DNA from: Cyathus striatus
Taxonomy: Eukaryota; Basidiomycota; Agaricomycetes; Agaricales; Nidulariaceae
Length of the DNA stretch: 64,000 nucleotides
NCBI GenBank assembly: GCA_025738555.1
Contig: JAOVFP010000015.1
Coordinates: 124,001-188,000, forward strand
Reading direction: 5' to 3'
Shown: one piece after another, positions 1-10,210 of the stretch
Numbering within the stretch: position 1 is the stretch's first letter
Layout of the letters: each line of letters begins with the position of its first letter
Notes under the pieces: model-generated
Database searches by the model: none
Seen by the model: the letters and a program-made list of their open reading frames with translations, nothing else
Told to the model about the DNA's origin: nothing
Position numbers and translations under genes: made by a program

Positions 1-930
1 AGCTAGAAGTGATAAAAATGTCGATGTGGCCTCAATTTGTTATAGGTTCACACGCTGTCTCAAGAATCACCCTGCTACTCCTCCATTATAACACCACGAT
101 AGGCTGAAATAAAAATACAGTTAGGTATATAAATAAGTTGTATTGATATCCTGGGTGGTAGAAATAACTGATATGGTCCCAATATATGTAGATCTGGTAT
201 GCAATTGATACATATATGTTATCTACTCACCTGCACAGGCCCGTGTCTGTATGAAGCTCGAAGGCCATAGAAAGCTCATTTTACTTAACTTTTTTTGGAG
301 GCTATAATACATGGTTATATCTTTAGGATCATGTACTCCGCTTATTCTATACTATTTTATTTGGTGCATGAGAAGAGCATCTTTGTTTTTATGCTAAATT
401 TAGTAGTGTCAGATGCAGTCAGTTGCTTGCAATATCGGGAAAATATTGGGTTATGCAGAAGTCAGAAAAGTATTTAATAGGTTCTGAACAATATATCCTC
501 GCAATTCTATGTGTAGAAAGCTCCCTATCATTGAGATATCGTCCTATTAGTAGGACGAGAACTCAGCAGATCGGTCCAGGTAAAGCACATGCAGCCGAGC
601 TTGCTTTGTCAGCAGCCCAAGAAGTCTTAGCTTATTGTAGCTTATAGTGCGATCAAGGGACATTCAATTTCCTAGGCGTGGCAGGTTTCCCTGTAAACCG
701 TAATTTGGAGTCCTTGTAACAAATAAATTCATTCTGAGCTAGACACGTCACCTAAAAATGTGAAACTCTCAGAATATATAAATGAATAATATGCACACAG
801 GTCTGCAAAACAATTTCGGGCATATGGCAACCTGAAAAGGTGCACACAGTTGCACAAGTTGAAATGGCCACTTTCATGGTCGGCTACAGTATCTTGCACT
901 GGGCCAATAGGGACGGTAGCGCTGTAGCTT
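1..930. other. Non-coding, AT-rich, no gene seen
   Basis: Open frames here are short (under about 75 codons), overlap one another and show no recognisable motif or conserved splice pattern. I see nothing that supports a gene, RNA or mobile-element boundary in this stretch. Confidence 0.5.
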
Positions 931-935
931 TCGGG

Positions 936-959
936 CCGTGAAGCGCCTTCGCTTCACGG
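936..959. repeat. Perfect 10-bp GC-rich hairpin
   Basis: CCGTGAAGCG (936-945) and its exact reverse complement (950-959) flank a CCTT loop. It stands out from the AT-rich surroundings. It could be a terminator-like fold or the tip of an unrecognised mobile element; no partner sequence was found. Confidence 0.6.
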
Positions 960-1565
960 GCGTCCGGCACTTGATGGATTCTCAATTGTGAGTTGGCCTA
1001 TTACAACTTCGAGGCCTCGACGCTCACAATTTCTATTCTATCACCTTTCCAATATATTCTCCAATATATTCACAGTGATCAGCTTTCGTCACGCTGTAGA
1101 GCTGTTTGTGCGGATGGTACAAAAGGGCTCAGAGGAGTCGATGATCCGCATTCCTCCTCCTCGCTCCTGTACCAGGGCTCTGTCACTGTCGCTGTTTGCG
1201 TCGCTTTTTCTTGTTACCCTCCCTCCCACTCCCGTTCTTTCCTGTCCTCTCATATTTTATTACTTACTCTCGTTTGTACTCGTTAGCCGGTAGCTTTTCC
1301 CCAGGGACTGCTGGGTTTTTTCCCATTGGGTTTACTAGCACGAAGGTTTTGATGCACCCGGCATTATCTACTTAGTCTATCTTTATAGCCATATCTTTAT
1401 TTCTCTTCGAGTTTCTTTTCTCATTTACTTACTTCATTTCGTCTTTATTTCTCCCCTTTTCTCACGTGTATATCGTACATGGTTCATGGGGGTCAATACT
1501 AGCGTTCGTTGTTGGTGCTGAGGCGCCCACCTCCGTGGTAGGCGCCTCCCTGCTGCTACTCCTAC
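960..1565. other. Pyrimidine-rich non-coding stretch
   Basis: T/C-rich plus strand with overlapping short open frames in several phases, which is what skewed composition produces by itself. No gene supported. Confidence 0.4.
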
Positions 1566-1569
1566 CTTG

Positions 1570-2045
1570 CTCCTTCTCTGCGAGAGTCCTGATTGGTTCG
1601 TGTTCACGCGCTCTCTCTCTCTCTCATTTCCCTTCAACGCCGACAGTCCTGCATCGCCCGCAATGCCGCAATTACTCAAGATCGTCGGTACTGCACACTA
1701 CCAAGCTCCACTAAATACCGCAGTTAGCTTTACCAAAGGCCGTGTCAGCACCCTATGTCTCCCTCCCCCAAGTTTTATTTTACAAATTTTCTTCCAATTC
1801 ATCAGTATGGTTTATGTTTCAAACTTTTCCTTTTTCTTCCATTAATCTACAATCTCTACACCCTTTAATTTCCGTTTGATTCCACTATTCCTTGTTAAGT
1901 AATCTCTTTATTCTAATTTCCTTAAAAAACCATGTATCTACTTTATTCCAATCCAGTGAACATTTACCCTCCCTTCTCGGCACCTTAGAACACCCAGGTC
2001 GAACAGATGTTCAACCGACTCGCTTACAATTTCTTTGTTTAGGCC
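1570..2045 (+). repeat. Unclassified repeat family R1, copy 1
   Basis: About 470 bp that align with the reverse complement of 8690-9190 and, partly, with 57560-57735. Shared landmarks are a CT-rich run, a block around TGCCGCAATTACTCAAGATC, the motif CACTACCAAGCTCCACTAAA, and a 3' end TTTCTTTGTTTAG that looks like an intron acceptor. In copies 1 and 2 one frame keeps the similar peptide core AHYQAPLNT. The family may derive from a gene or from the leader of a retroelement. No terminal repeats or target duplications were found, so the class is unknown. Confidence 0.6.
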
Positions 2046-2069
2046 TCAAGCTCATTATTTCCTCTACAC

Positions 2070-2986
2070 CGCGCAGACACAAGTATACCAACGAACGGGT
2101 AAAAGTCGAATGGTGGGAGTAGGACTGGTCGTCACGTCATCAATACCACCACCCCACACACCAAAACAAAACAAGAGCCACATACATCGTTTAACCACGA
2201 AATTCCCAACCCATCCACCCAGCACCTTCCCCGTCAAAATATGCCACTTGGATTTCATATCCGCAATAGTAGGCGTACTCCACTCTTCTACATACGGCTG
2301 AAAGAATTCAGGGCCTTTACCACGGGATTGGACGGTATAGTTCCATGCGCGATCTCGCGCGATGCGGATGTTGCGTGCAAGGAAGAAGTTGAGGATTGTT
2401 GTTAGTTGTGAACCGAGGAGGAGGATGGTCGCGTCTGTATACATAGAAGGGAGTTAGGGTGGTAAAGAAGAGAGAAGGGGAAGGGGGAAGGGGGAAGGAG
2501 GGGGGGACGGACGTGTGGATGTTGAAGGGTACTTGGTATCCGAATATTGTTTCGTTGGATAGGCCTGTTATCCTCGGAGAACTATGACGGTTTTAGCTGG
2601 TAGGAGCAGGAGAGGAACAAGAAATGTACATTGCCAAAAAGATCTGAATGAACGCTTTCTGAATACGATACGTCAAAACCGCCTACACATATCCCAACAT
2701 CAACACACACCCACGCAACACGCACATAAAAGAACTCACCCAAACAGCAGCAACAACCAGCCCCCTCCTCATCCCATGCTTACTCTTTTCCCACGCAGCT
2801 CCATATATCAACATATCCATAAACAGGCGGTATACGCCTACGATAACATACGAGGGGGAACACTCCATACGGAGCATTGCGCGTCGAAGTTCGGGTGGAA
2901 TTTGGATATTGTGCACTAGTGAGGGGGTTTCTGATTCGAAGACTCGGAAAGAGTGCGCCGAGAGTTTCTGGGGATGGTGTGGATAT
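2070..2986 (-). pseudogene. Rrt8/Lds-like membrane protein, broken copy a
   Basis: Homologous to the copies at 24.5-25.6 and 35.6-36.9 kb. Recognisable segments in minus-strand order are an N-terminal block (PELRRAMLRM, then VIVGVYRLF), a GYQVPFNIHT-like exon end, and the exon reading ILNFFLARNIRIARDRAWNY then GKGPEFFQPYVEEW. These match the fungal EI24-like family that includes yeast Rrt8, Lds1 and Lds2 (lipid-droplet and spore-wall proteins); this is family knowledge recalled without a search. Defects: the position equivalent to the ATG of the other copies reads ATA (2984-2986). An insertion shifts the frame soon after it. The 3' half (the exons ending in the NRIGAAMWAYDLEKRQH block of copy b) is missing, the homology stopping near 2070 where repeat R1 abuts. 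Confidence 0.75.
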
Positions 2987-3159
2987 GGTAGGTGGGTTAT
3001 GAGTGTGTTGAGGGGTGGATGTGGCAGATGCTGCGGTGTTGGGATAGGAATAGGGACGAGATGGGGACGGTTGACACGTGGTCGTGACACTCGCGTAGAT
3101 TTCGGAGGTTGCCGGATTTTCTGGAACTCTGATTAAAATTACGCGGCGGGGCAATAGCG

Positions 3160-3505
3160 CTCCTTAGCCAAAAACAATGAAACTGCGCTCCAACTTGTGC
3201 GCTATCACTGAGACTGTTGCACTGGTATTTTCAGGTTCCTGAAGGCCTGACCGCCGACATGCGTAGCCCATCCTCATCTATCATTAATTCATTCAGCGAA
3301 TGCTGCGATTTGCAAACGAATTGCAACGTTGGTGTATTCCTATGAATACACAGAGTGAGTACACCTACAAAAACAGAAACGTATTGTGTTATTCAGTCAT
3401 GAATTGAATATAATGTAAGCGAGAGAGCATGAATATGTAGTAGTGCTACGTCAAGTTCAGCTCTCGAGAAGTAAGTCAATCAAGAGCAAGTGTCAAAACA
3501 AGTCA
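3160..3505. other. Non-coding spacer before the hAT insertion
   Basis: No open frame or repeat of note. It ends at the 8-bp target duplication of the hAT element that starts at 3514. Confidence 0.5.
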
Positions 3506-3513
3506 CGTGCTAC
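3506..3513. repeat. hAT target-site duplication, left
   Basis: CGTGCTAC, identical to 7873-7880 on the other side of the element. Confidence 0.95.
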
Positions 3514-3665
3514 TAGGGCTGCACACCGTCCGTATACGGGATACGGCCGTTTATTTACGGGTATTTTACGGATACGGATAAGCCGTACCCGTACCGTATT
3601 TTAAAATGGCGAAGGTGCTAACGGTACGGACGGTAAAAAATACGGCCGTATACGGGTGTACGGTC
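3514..3665. repeat. hAT left end with subterminal TACGGCCGT repeats
   Basis: The first 150 bp hold many overlapping copies of TACGG, TACGGCCGT and their complements in both orientations. A matching array occupies about 7700-7872. The two arrays are inverted relative to each other and are probable transposase-binding arrays. Confidence 0.8.
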
Positions 3666-3721
3666 GTTGATAGCTCAATTTTTTTATACTCTATGACATC
3701 GCTGAAGTTGTAGTATAGAAT

Positions 3722-6700
3722 CTACTTGCGTCGGAGCCTAAGGTAATGTTTTGCGAGCATCAATGAACGTATAGTTTCGGCATGTAAACTTGCACGGCGG
3801 AGGGAGATAGTGTCTCGTCCACCGGAGAAAACACGTTCAACTGCAACAGCAGATCCTAAATTTATAGTCATGTCATTAATTATTAAAATAGCGAAATAGC
3901 AGAAAGACAAACCAGGAGTTGATAGAACATCAGTTGCAAGAAAGTAAAAATTAGGAAACTGAGCCTTACGCCCTAGCCACCATTTGAAGGGGTCGCATGA
4001 GTAGAAATCCTCTAGTGGTAACTTAAAGTACTCCTCAAGTTCGTTTGCAACTTGTCGTTGCGTTTTTCGATATCGTCCGAGGAATTCAGAGTCGAACCCA
4101 GCCTGAGTCTGCTGGAAATGAGGTGTGCTGGTACTGCGAGGGCCTGTTCTCTTCGCATAATGCATGTTAAAATGAGTATGGAGAAGGTCCTTAGCATATT
4201 CCAAGTATTCAAGTAAGTCGGAGTCGCCATCGTAGTCATCTTTGAGCCCCTCGTAAGAAATACGTGGATCTAGAACTGTACATAATTGAAATAACAGTTT
4301 ATTCAAGTATGGTAAATAAGACTTACGAGCGGCCCATGTGTAAAATGGTGATTGATCAAATTTGTAGAAGTAATCACTTAACTTCCGATGGGCATTGAGT
4401 ATTCCTTCCTTGATTCGTGGCGAGACTGTGTCTGGCAGAGTGATTAGAGCAGATTTTAACTTATCTTGAAGGCCCCGAAAAACAGCATGCGTGGTTGAGA
4501 GCATTGGCTGTTTAGTTACAGACATCTGTGTAGTTGCGCGGTGAAATGTTACAAGCCACTCGGATGCTAACTTTATAGATGCCCAGTCATCTTCTGTAAG
4601 TTCTAGTGCTCTGAGATCTTTAAACCGGGATGCAAAAGTATCAAAATCGTCCTTGTAACGCAATGCCCGGCCTATAAATAAGTAAGGGGTCAGTATATTT
4701 GATATATATAAAATATATCCTACTAAGCATCTGATGAGTGGATGACCACCGTGTTTTGACATCAAGAATTGGCATTAACACCTTTTGCTCTAGTGTTTCG
4801 CGTTTTTCATGGTCTTGTTCTTCGTCGTTTTCAAAGTGTAACCTTTCCACGCAGAGTACAACGAACCTGATTAAGCCAGGTTTGCTTTCTCTGTGGACCT
4901 GAGCGTATTGAGCGAACGAGTTTGCGCAACTATAAAGTTTGAATGATATGAGTAAGTTGAAGAAAAGACACGATATACACACTTTTTCAACCGATGATAA
5001 CACACTGTTGAAAGGCACATCAACAGCTTCATTGTCTTCATCATCCTCCAAAAAGACACTATCATCACTATTCAATGGAGCAATGACTGACAGCTGGTAG
5101 TTTCCGCCATGAACTGCAGCTTTCCTACTATCGGAGCGAGAGACTGCCCCTATTGCTTCGAGAAGCTGGGAGGTTGTAAATTTTAGAACAATAATAAGTC
5201 ACACAATTAAGTTCTTACCTGAATTGCAGCGAGATGAACAGTATGCGGCATACACCGCAAACGTATCCACATTGGATTTAAGTCAATATCATGTTTTTTA
5301 CAGCGTGATACAATACCATCAACGAAAGTATCATTGTTGGAGGCGTTATCCAACATAAATGCCATAATCTATAAGAAAACACTCAATGAATTAGTTTCAG
5401 TTAATGTATTCATTTAAAAAACAATCTTACTCGGTCTTGTATATCATACATTGTCAGTGTTTCCCAGACAGCTTCAGCCATGTTTTCACCGCTGTGCTCC
5501 CCAATTAGCTCTCTAAAATCAATCAACAATTCTTCTATTTTGTGTTAATGCTAGCACAATATCGTTTCTAATATATTTACACACCCAGCTCTCCCAAGGT
5601 ATTTGTGTAATGAGCCACGATACCAAGAAAGGCATTATTGTTGGGTGATGTCCATGCATCAAGTGAAATGCTCAGCTTTCCTTCAAGCTCCTAAATATAC
5701 TATAAGAATGTTAATTGAATAAGGATGGAATTACTCACAGAAAATAATTGCTTTGTCGCAGCAATTCCTTCTTCTGAAAGTTTCATCACATGTCTTCTAA
5801 TCACATTTCGACCTGGCACCTGTAGTGATGATGCTGAATGCCGAGTATACTGAAGCAGGTCTCGAAATTCGGGGTCATCTACTGCTGAAAATGGCTGGTC
5901 ACATGCAACAACCCAATTGACAAGAAGTTTTTCGAACTTCGCTTGGTCCCAGTCACCCTAAAAGGATAATTAAAAATATGTACACGGCCCAACATTAAAA
6001 AATTTACCAGAGCCTTTGCTTCCTGCCGTGCAAACGCACTTCGGATATTTTGTTGCTGACCCCATAGCTTATTAAGAAAAGCACCAGTCTCAGCCGCATC
6101 AAGAGACATCATTCCTGAAGCAAGATCTAATTCTTCTTTGGTTATGGGTTGATCGTTTGGCCTTTCCTTCAAGAGCAAGTACAGTTGGTACATATGTGGC
6201 GAAGCTTTTTCCAGATTTTTTATAAGTCCTGCAAATGCGAGTAAGTACAGCATACCAACACTCATATTATATCTAAACATACCTGTCAGACACGATTTCA
6301 TTGACTTCCAGATAGTTATAATTCTTTTCGATCCATGGTAGCATTTCCAATGTTCATCTCCAGAGTCTCCAACTATACCCTTTTCCGATGCATTAACCTT
6401 TTTATAGAAGTGATAAATCGGATTCTGTTTATGCTGAGATGTTGTATTTGAGTAAAATGCCGAAAATAAAATAATATTTGAACTTACGCTAGCTCGCTTT
6501 GAAGAGATGGGTGCACGTTCCAATACTGGTGTATGAGATTCGTTGCTGCCAGTACTTTGATGTCCTGTTGGAGTGTCTTCATCCTCAACTTCCTCAATGG
6601 TAACAGCATGCCTGGAACGTTGCTGATTGCGCTTTCGCTTTCCTGAACCCCTTCCTGTTTCAGGAACAGTTTTACTAGGTAATAAATTGGCGACCTAAAA

Positions 6701-7199
6701 GTTTGAATTCATAGAAAGATACACTTATAAAGCTGTAACACTCACTTCCTCATTAGAAGGGATCACCTGAATATCTGAGTCTGAGCTAGAGCTATCCTCA
6801 GGTGCTGTGTCATAGCCCGATTCGTCAATGTCGCCACCAATAGTTGAATCACTTTAGATGATTTGGTGGGTTTTCGCCGTTTTAAAGGACGACGAGTTGC
6901 TTCTTTCTTCATGGATTTTGGAGTTGGGCACCCATCGTCATCAAGCTTCTCAGCTGCAAGTGAATCATTGAAGCGTGTAAGCTTCTTGGTTCGTGCACCA
7001 CGGCCACCTGCTGAAATGAGAAGTTAAATGAATATTAATGCGCTTCCAAAAAGAAATAAAAACACATACCTTCAGTAACACCCATGTCAGCTGAGGTACG
7101 AAGAAGGGGGACTGTAGTACTTTCTGAGTCATAGAAAGTAATGTCAGATGCATTCTTCAATTCATTCGGCTCCAGATCAATAGCACACTGGTCGGGCAT
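3722..7199 (-). CDS. hAT transposase, multi-exon, probably frameshifted
   Basis: Cuts and reinserts the element in the nucleus. Reading from the ATG at 7199, the exons give an acidic N-terminus, a basic stretch GKRKRNQQR (likely nuclear signal), a BED-like segment (HWKCYHGSKR), then the RNase-H-like core: SLDAWTSPNNNAF (about 5690-5640) and AFMLDNASNNDTF (about 5355-5315), which hold the first two catalytic Asp. RLRCMPHTVHLAA follows (about 5265-5225). The C-terminal exon (4765-3722) ends with the hAT dimerisation region: VERVFSGGRDTISLRRASLH. About ten short introns are implied. Two joins do not keep frame with ordinary splicing: near 6850, where one frame ends and the next resumes at SDSTIGGDIDESGYD, and near 4860. 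These are either small indels or missed introns, so activity is doubtful. Confidence 0.85.
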
Positions 7200-7699
7200 A
7201 GTGAGAAAAGGTTGAAAAAGTGGTGGTGTCTGGTTCTAATGTAATTTGTCCAGTCTATTATACAGAAATGAAGGTAAAATTTTCTTTACTTACGTTGACA
7301 CTCTTACTTCAGTGTAGCTATGGTCACTAGCCTCTGATTCAATGCCGAGTATTGACCATGTTGTAACTCACACTGAAACAGTGGTTTAGTGGGATAAAAA
7401 CACCCTGGATCTCTGCGCCGGGGCCGGGAGTTGTGAACGAGCTTGTGTATTTGCATCACTTACAAGGGACATGGTCCATTAGAACGATTTTCACGCCACT
7501 TCCCTGTGCGTTTCAAGGGCAGATCAGGAGTCCAAGTTGCAACTGGTTGAGATATTATCTCTTATCAAGAAGATTTCCGAGTTTCAAAATTATGCGAAGG
7601 CACATAAATGGAGAAGCCTTAACCAAACAGAATTATATGAGTACAAATGTTAAGTTGTGAAGTAGTAAGGGTCAACAGAGATCATTTACGTAATATTCT

Positions 7700-7872
7700 C
7701 ACAAATACGGCCTTATGCAACCCGTTACGGCCGTTAAACTATGGCCGTAAACACCTGTAACCGCACCGTTAACCGTCCGTACATTTGCATTTGAGAATAG
7801 GGTACGGTACGGTACGAGAAGCGGTACAACCCGTACCGTATACTGTTTAAACGGCTATGGTGTGCAGCCCTA
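7700..7872. repeat. hAT right end with subterminal TACGGCCGT repeats
   Basis: Mirror of the array at 3514-3665, with motifs such as GTTACGGCCGTTAA and GGTACGGTACGGTAC, ending in the terminal inverted repeat. Confidence 0.8.
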
Positions 7873-7880
7873 CGTGCTAC
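7873..7880. repeat. hAT target-site duplication, right
   Basis: CGTGCTAC, identical to 3506-3513. Confidence 0.95.
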
Positions 7881-8689
7881 CACCAATTGGACTATCCGTT
7901 GATATTCAGCAATCGACAATACTCGATACAATTATCTAGTACTTAAGTAGTGAGTAGATAAGTAATATATGTATGTACCCTTTTTAGCAACAGTATGAGA
8001 CTTAGCGCTTAGCCTTAAGTTGAGTCTGGTTCTTACAGCCACACTGTTTGAGAGGTTAAAAAAGGATTGGTTTCATGTACCTATCTACCGACATTTATAT
8101 AAATTTCTGTACTATTGTTTCTAAAGTGTTCTAAATACTCCTTCACTGTTGTAGATATCTAAAGTACATTCTCTGGCATTCATCAGGAAAAAAAGACATC
8201 GCAATGTGGAGCTACATAGCTCGGCTAGCAGCAATATCTCGCATGGGAAAGTCCCCTTTTGATAGATTCATATTGACTCTTGCCATTGTACCATAGCTCA
8301 ACATAGCTCAACATAGGAGAAGCACAACCTTGATAGCACTATTCAAAACAAACTATAGAAATATAGAAACACCATCTACTGCAGCTACAGGGAGTATGTA
8401 GACAATAGATCTTTTACTCTAATAGATACCTCCATTCCAATTAATTCAAGCAATATTATGCTTACAGCGTAACATCAGGCAAAGTAGGGATGGGGAAACA
8501 TATATATTATATGAATTAAACAATCTCTTATCACAATATGTACCATACCATACCTACCACAACCAGCCACCTTCCTATGACATATATCTCATATGTCTGA
8601 CATCCACACTTACAATAAATATATATGGCCACTCCTGAACCTCCCAAATCATCTATCATTCACTCGTATCTAAGACACCTGAGTTAGCT
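7881..8689. other. Non-coding, AT-rich
   Basis: Flank of the hAT element. No gene, hairpin or repeat with a second copy was found. Confidence 0.45.
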
Positions 8690-9190
8690 GTAGAGGTGGA
8701 AGGTGCATTGATACCTAAACAAAGAAATTAGTAAGCAAGTTGGTGAACATCTGTTCAACCTTGGGTGTTCAAAGGTGTCAAGAAGGGAGGGTGAATTCAA
8801 CTGGATTGCAAATGTTTAGGTACAGGGATTTTATAGAAAAGTAAAATAAAGAGTGTACTTAATGAGGAATGGTTGAAATAAAACAGAAATTAAATGTGGA
8901 TTATTGGAAGAAAAAGGAAAAGCTTGAAACATAAAGCATACCAATGAATTGAAAGAAAATTTATAAAATAAAAACTTGAGGGGAGAGACTAGAGGCAATG
9001 ACATGGACACTGGTAAGGTGAACTGTGGTATTTAGTGGAGCTTGGTAGTGCGCAGTACTGATGATCTTGAGTAATTGCAGCGTTGCAGGCAATGTGGAAG
9101 TGTCGGTGTTGGAGGGAATCAGCAGGAGAGAGAGAGTGCGTGAATGCGAACAAATGTGTCGACACATGCATCACTTGATTACATAATGGA
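8690..9190 (-). repeat. Unclassified repeat family R1, copy 2 (inverted)
   Basis: The reverse complement aligns with 1570-2045 over most of its length. It reaches further at one end: AGGTGTTTCGCCTGCACTAC (on the minus strand, near 9210) resembles AGGTGTTCCGCCTGCACTAC near 57570. At the other end, after the shared TTTGTTTAG acceptor-like site, an open frame reads INAPSTSTANSGVLDTSE and stops. This supports a spliced, gene-like origin, but I do not recognise the protein. Confidence 0.6.
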
Positions 9191-9618
9191 AATTGTAATA
9201 TGTCGATTTTTGTAGTGCAGGCGAAACACCTGTTCTACATAGCAGAGTGCTTTGAGTAGTGAACACATAACATGGTCTCACCTTAGTTAGACCTATGAAA
9301 CCAGAAACCATTCAAATATCCCAAGCCTAACCAAGCGATAACATGACTCATCAACAATACGAAATGATTGTTCCCAGGTGCAGCAACAAAAGGTGGGACA
9401 GGATACCTGCAAACTAAAGTCAGTAAAGGTTTTACATGAAGAGGATAAAACCTTACAAGTCAAGAATGAGAAAAATCAGAATCAGAGACATGACTATAGT
9501 ACAAGTAATCATTAGGAGCAGCAGGAAGGTTGTAATCACAGCTTACTGAATATATAAGACCACCTTCTGCAGTGATGAGTAGGCATAGACAATAGATAAC
9601 AGGCATGGTAAAAGGTAG
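9191..9618 (-). other. Possible remnant of a disrupted minus-strand gene
   Basis: Two short minus-strand frames are separated by donor- and acceptor-like sites: one starts MPVIYCLCLLITAEGG, the other reads YPVPPFVAAPGNN. The retroelement at 9624 sits directly upstream of them. They may be exons of a gene that the LTR element interrupted, or noise. No function is assigned. Confidence 0.25.
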
Positions 9619-9623
9619 AAGGT

Positions 9624-9998
9624 TGTTAGCGACAGATGAGTAAAATACTCGAAGCCGAACTTAAACACTCGAATGTGAGAGAGAAGTGAGTCTTATTGCT
9701 AATCTGGAATAAACTAGCACAAGAATAATGAACTACTGACTAGAAGGACCGTATTTATAGAAAAGAACCATGAAGTAATCACATGTCCATTAACCTACAC
9801 TACAACACATGTTACTGTGCTTCTATATTAAGAACTCATGTAATACGTATGGCCAAACTGTGTAACTGTGCCCACAGTCATGATGAGTAATGTATGTTGA
9901 TACGCATGGTGTCCGCATTGTAGGTCATGTGACTATCACATGACATAGATAAGATAAGATTAGATTAAAGATTAGATTTTAGTGACAAAATCCTAACA
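9624..9998 (-). repeat. 3' LTR (375 bp)
   Basis: Begins TGTTAGCGAC and ends ATCCTAACA on the plus strand. It has the same length as the copy at 16031-16405. Because the element is on the minus strand this is its 3' LTR. Confidence 0.95.
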
Positions 9999-9999
9999 T

Positions 10000-10012
10000 T
10001 ACCCCCCCTTTA
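10000..10012 (-). other. Polypurine tract
   Basis: Minus strand AAAGGGGGGGTAA lies directly upstream of the 3' LTR, the expected place for plus-strand DNA priming. Confidence 0.8.
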
Positions 10013-10210
10013 AGAGTCGTGTCTTCATGACATTTCAATGGATTCTTCTGGTCATTGGGGTCATTCTTGAATTCGAAGTATAATACGAGGAATGTAATGA
10101 CCGAGTATGAATATGGCCATGCAGAGGATGAATATAACAATGACATAAATCAAAAGAGTGATGTTGTTTGAAAGCATGTTGAATAATTAAAAACTTTTCT
10201 ATATTGTTCC

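Larger units (their letters stand above)
3514..7872 (-). mobile_element. Full-length hAT DNA transposon (4,359 bp)
   Basis: Both ends carry the same inverted terminus, TAGGGCTGCACACC at 3514 and its reverse complement ending at 7872. They are flanked by a perfect 8-bp target duplication CGTGCTAC (3506-3513 and 7873-7880). An 8-bp duplication, TAGGG-type ends and the encoded transposase together define a hAT element. Dense repeats of TACGGCCGT, TACGGTAC and related words fill about 150 bp inside each end; in hAT elements such subterminal repeats are the usual transposase-binding sites. The single gene runs on the minus strand. Perfect target duplications and matching ends suggest a fairly recent insertion, although the coding sequence already shows one or two probable frameshifts. 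Confidence 0.95.

Noticed and set aside
8961..9174. Two overlapping minus-strand frames as separate genes
   Set aside because: They are part of repeat R1, where copies differ by frameshifts; at most gene relics.
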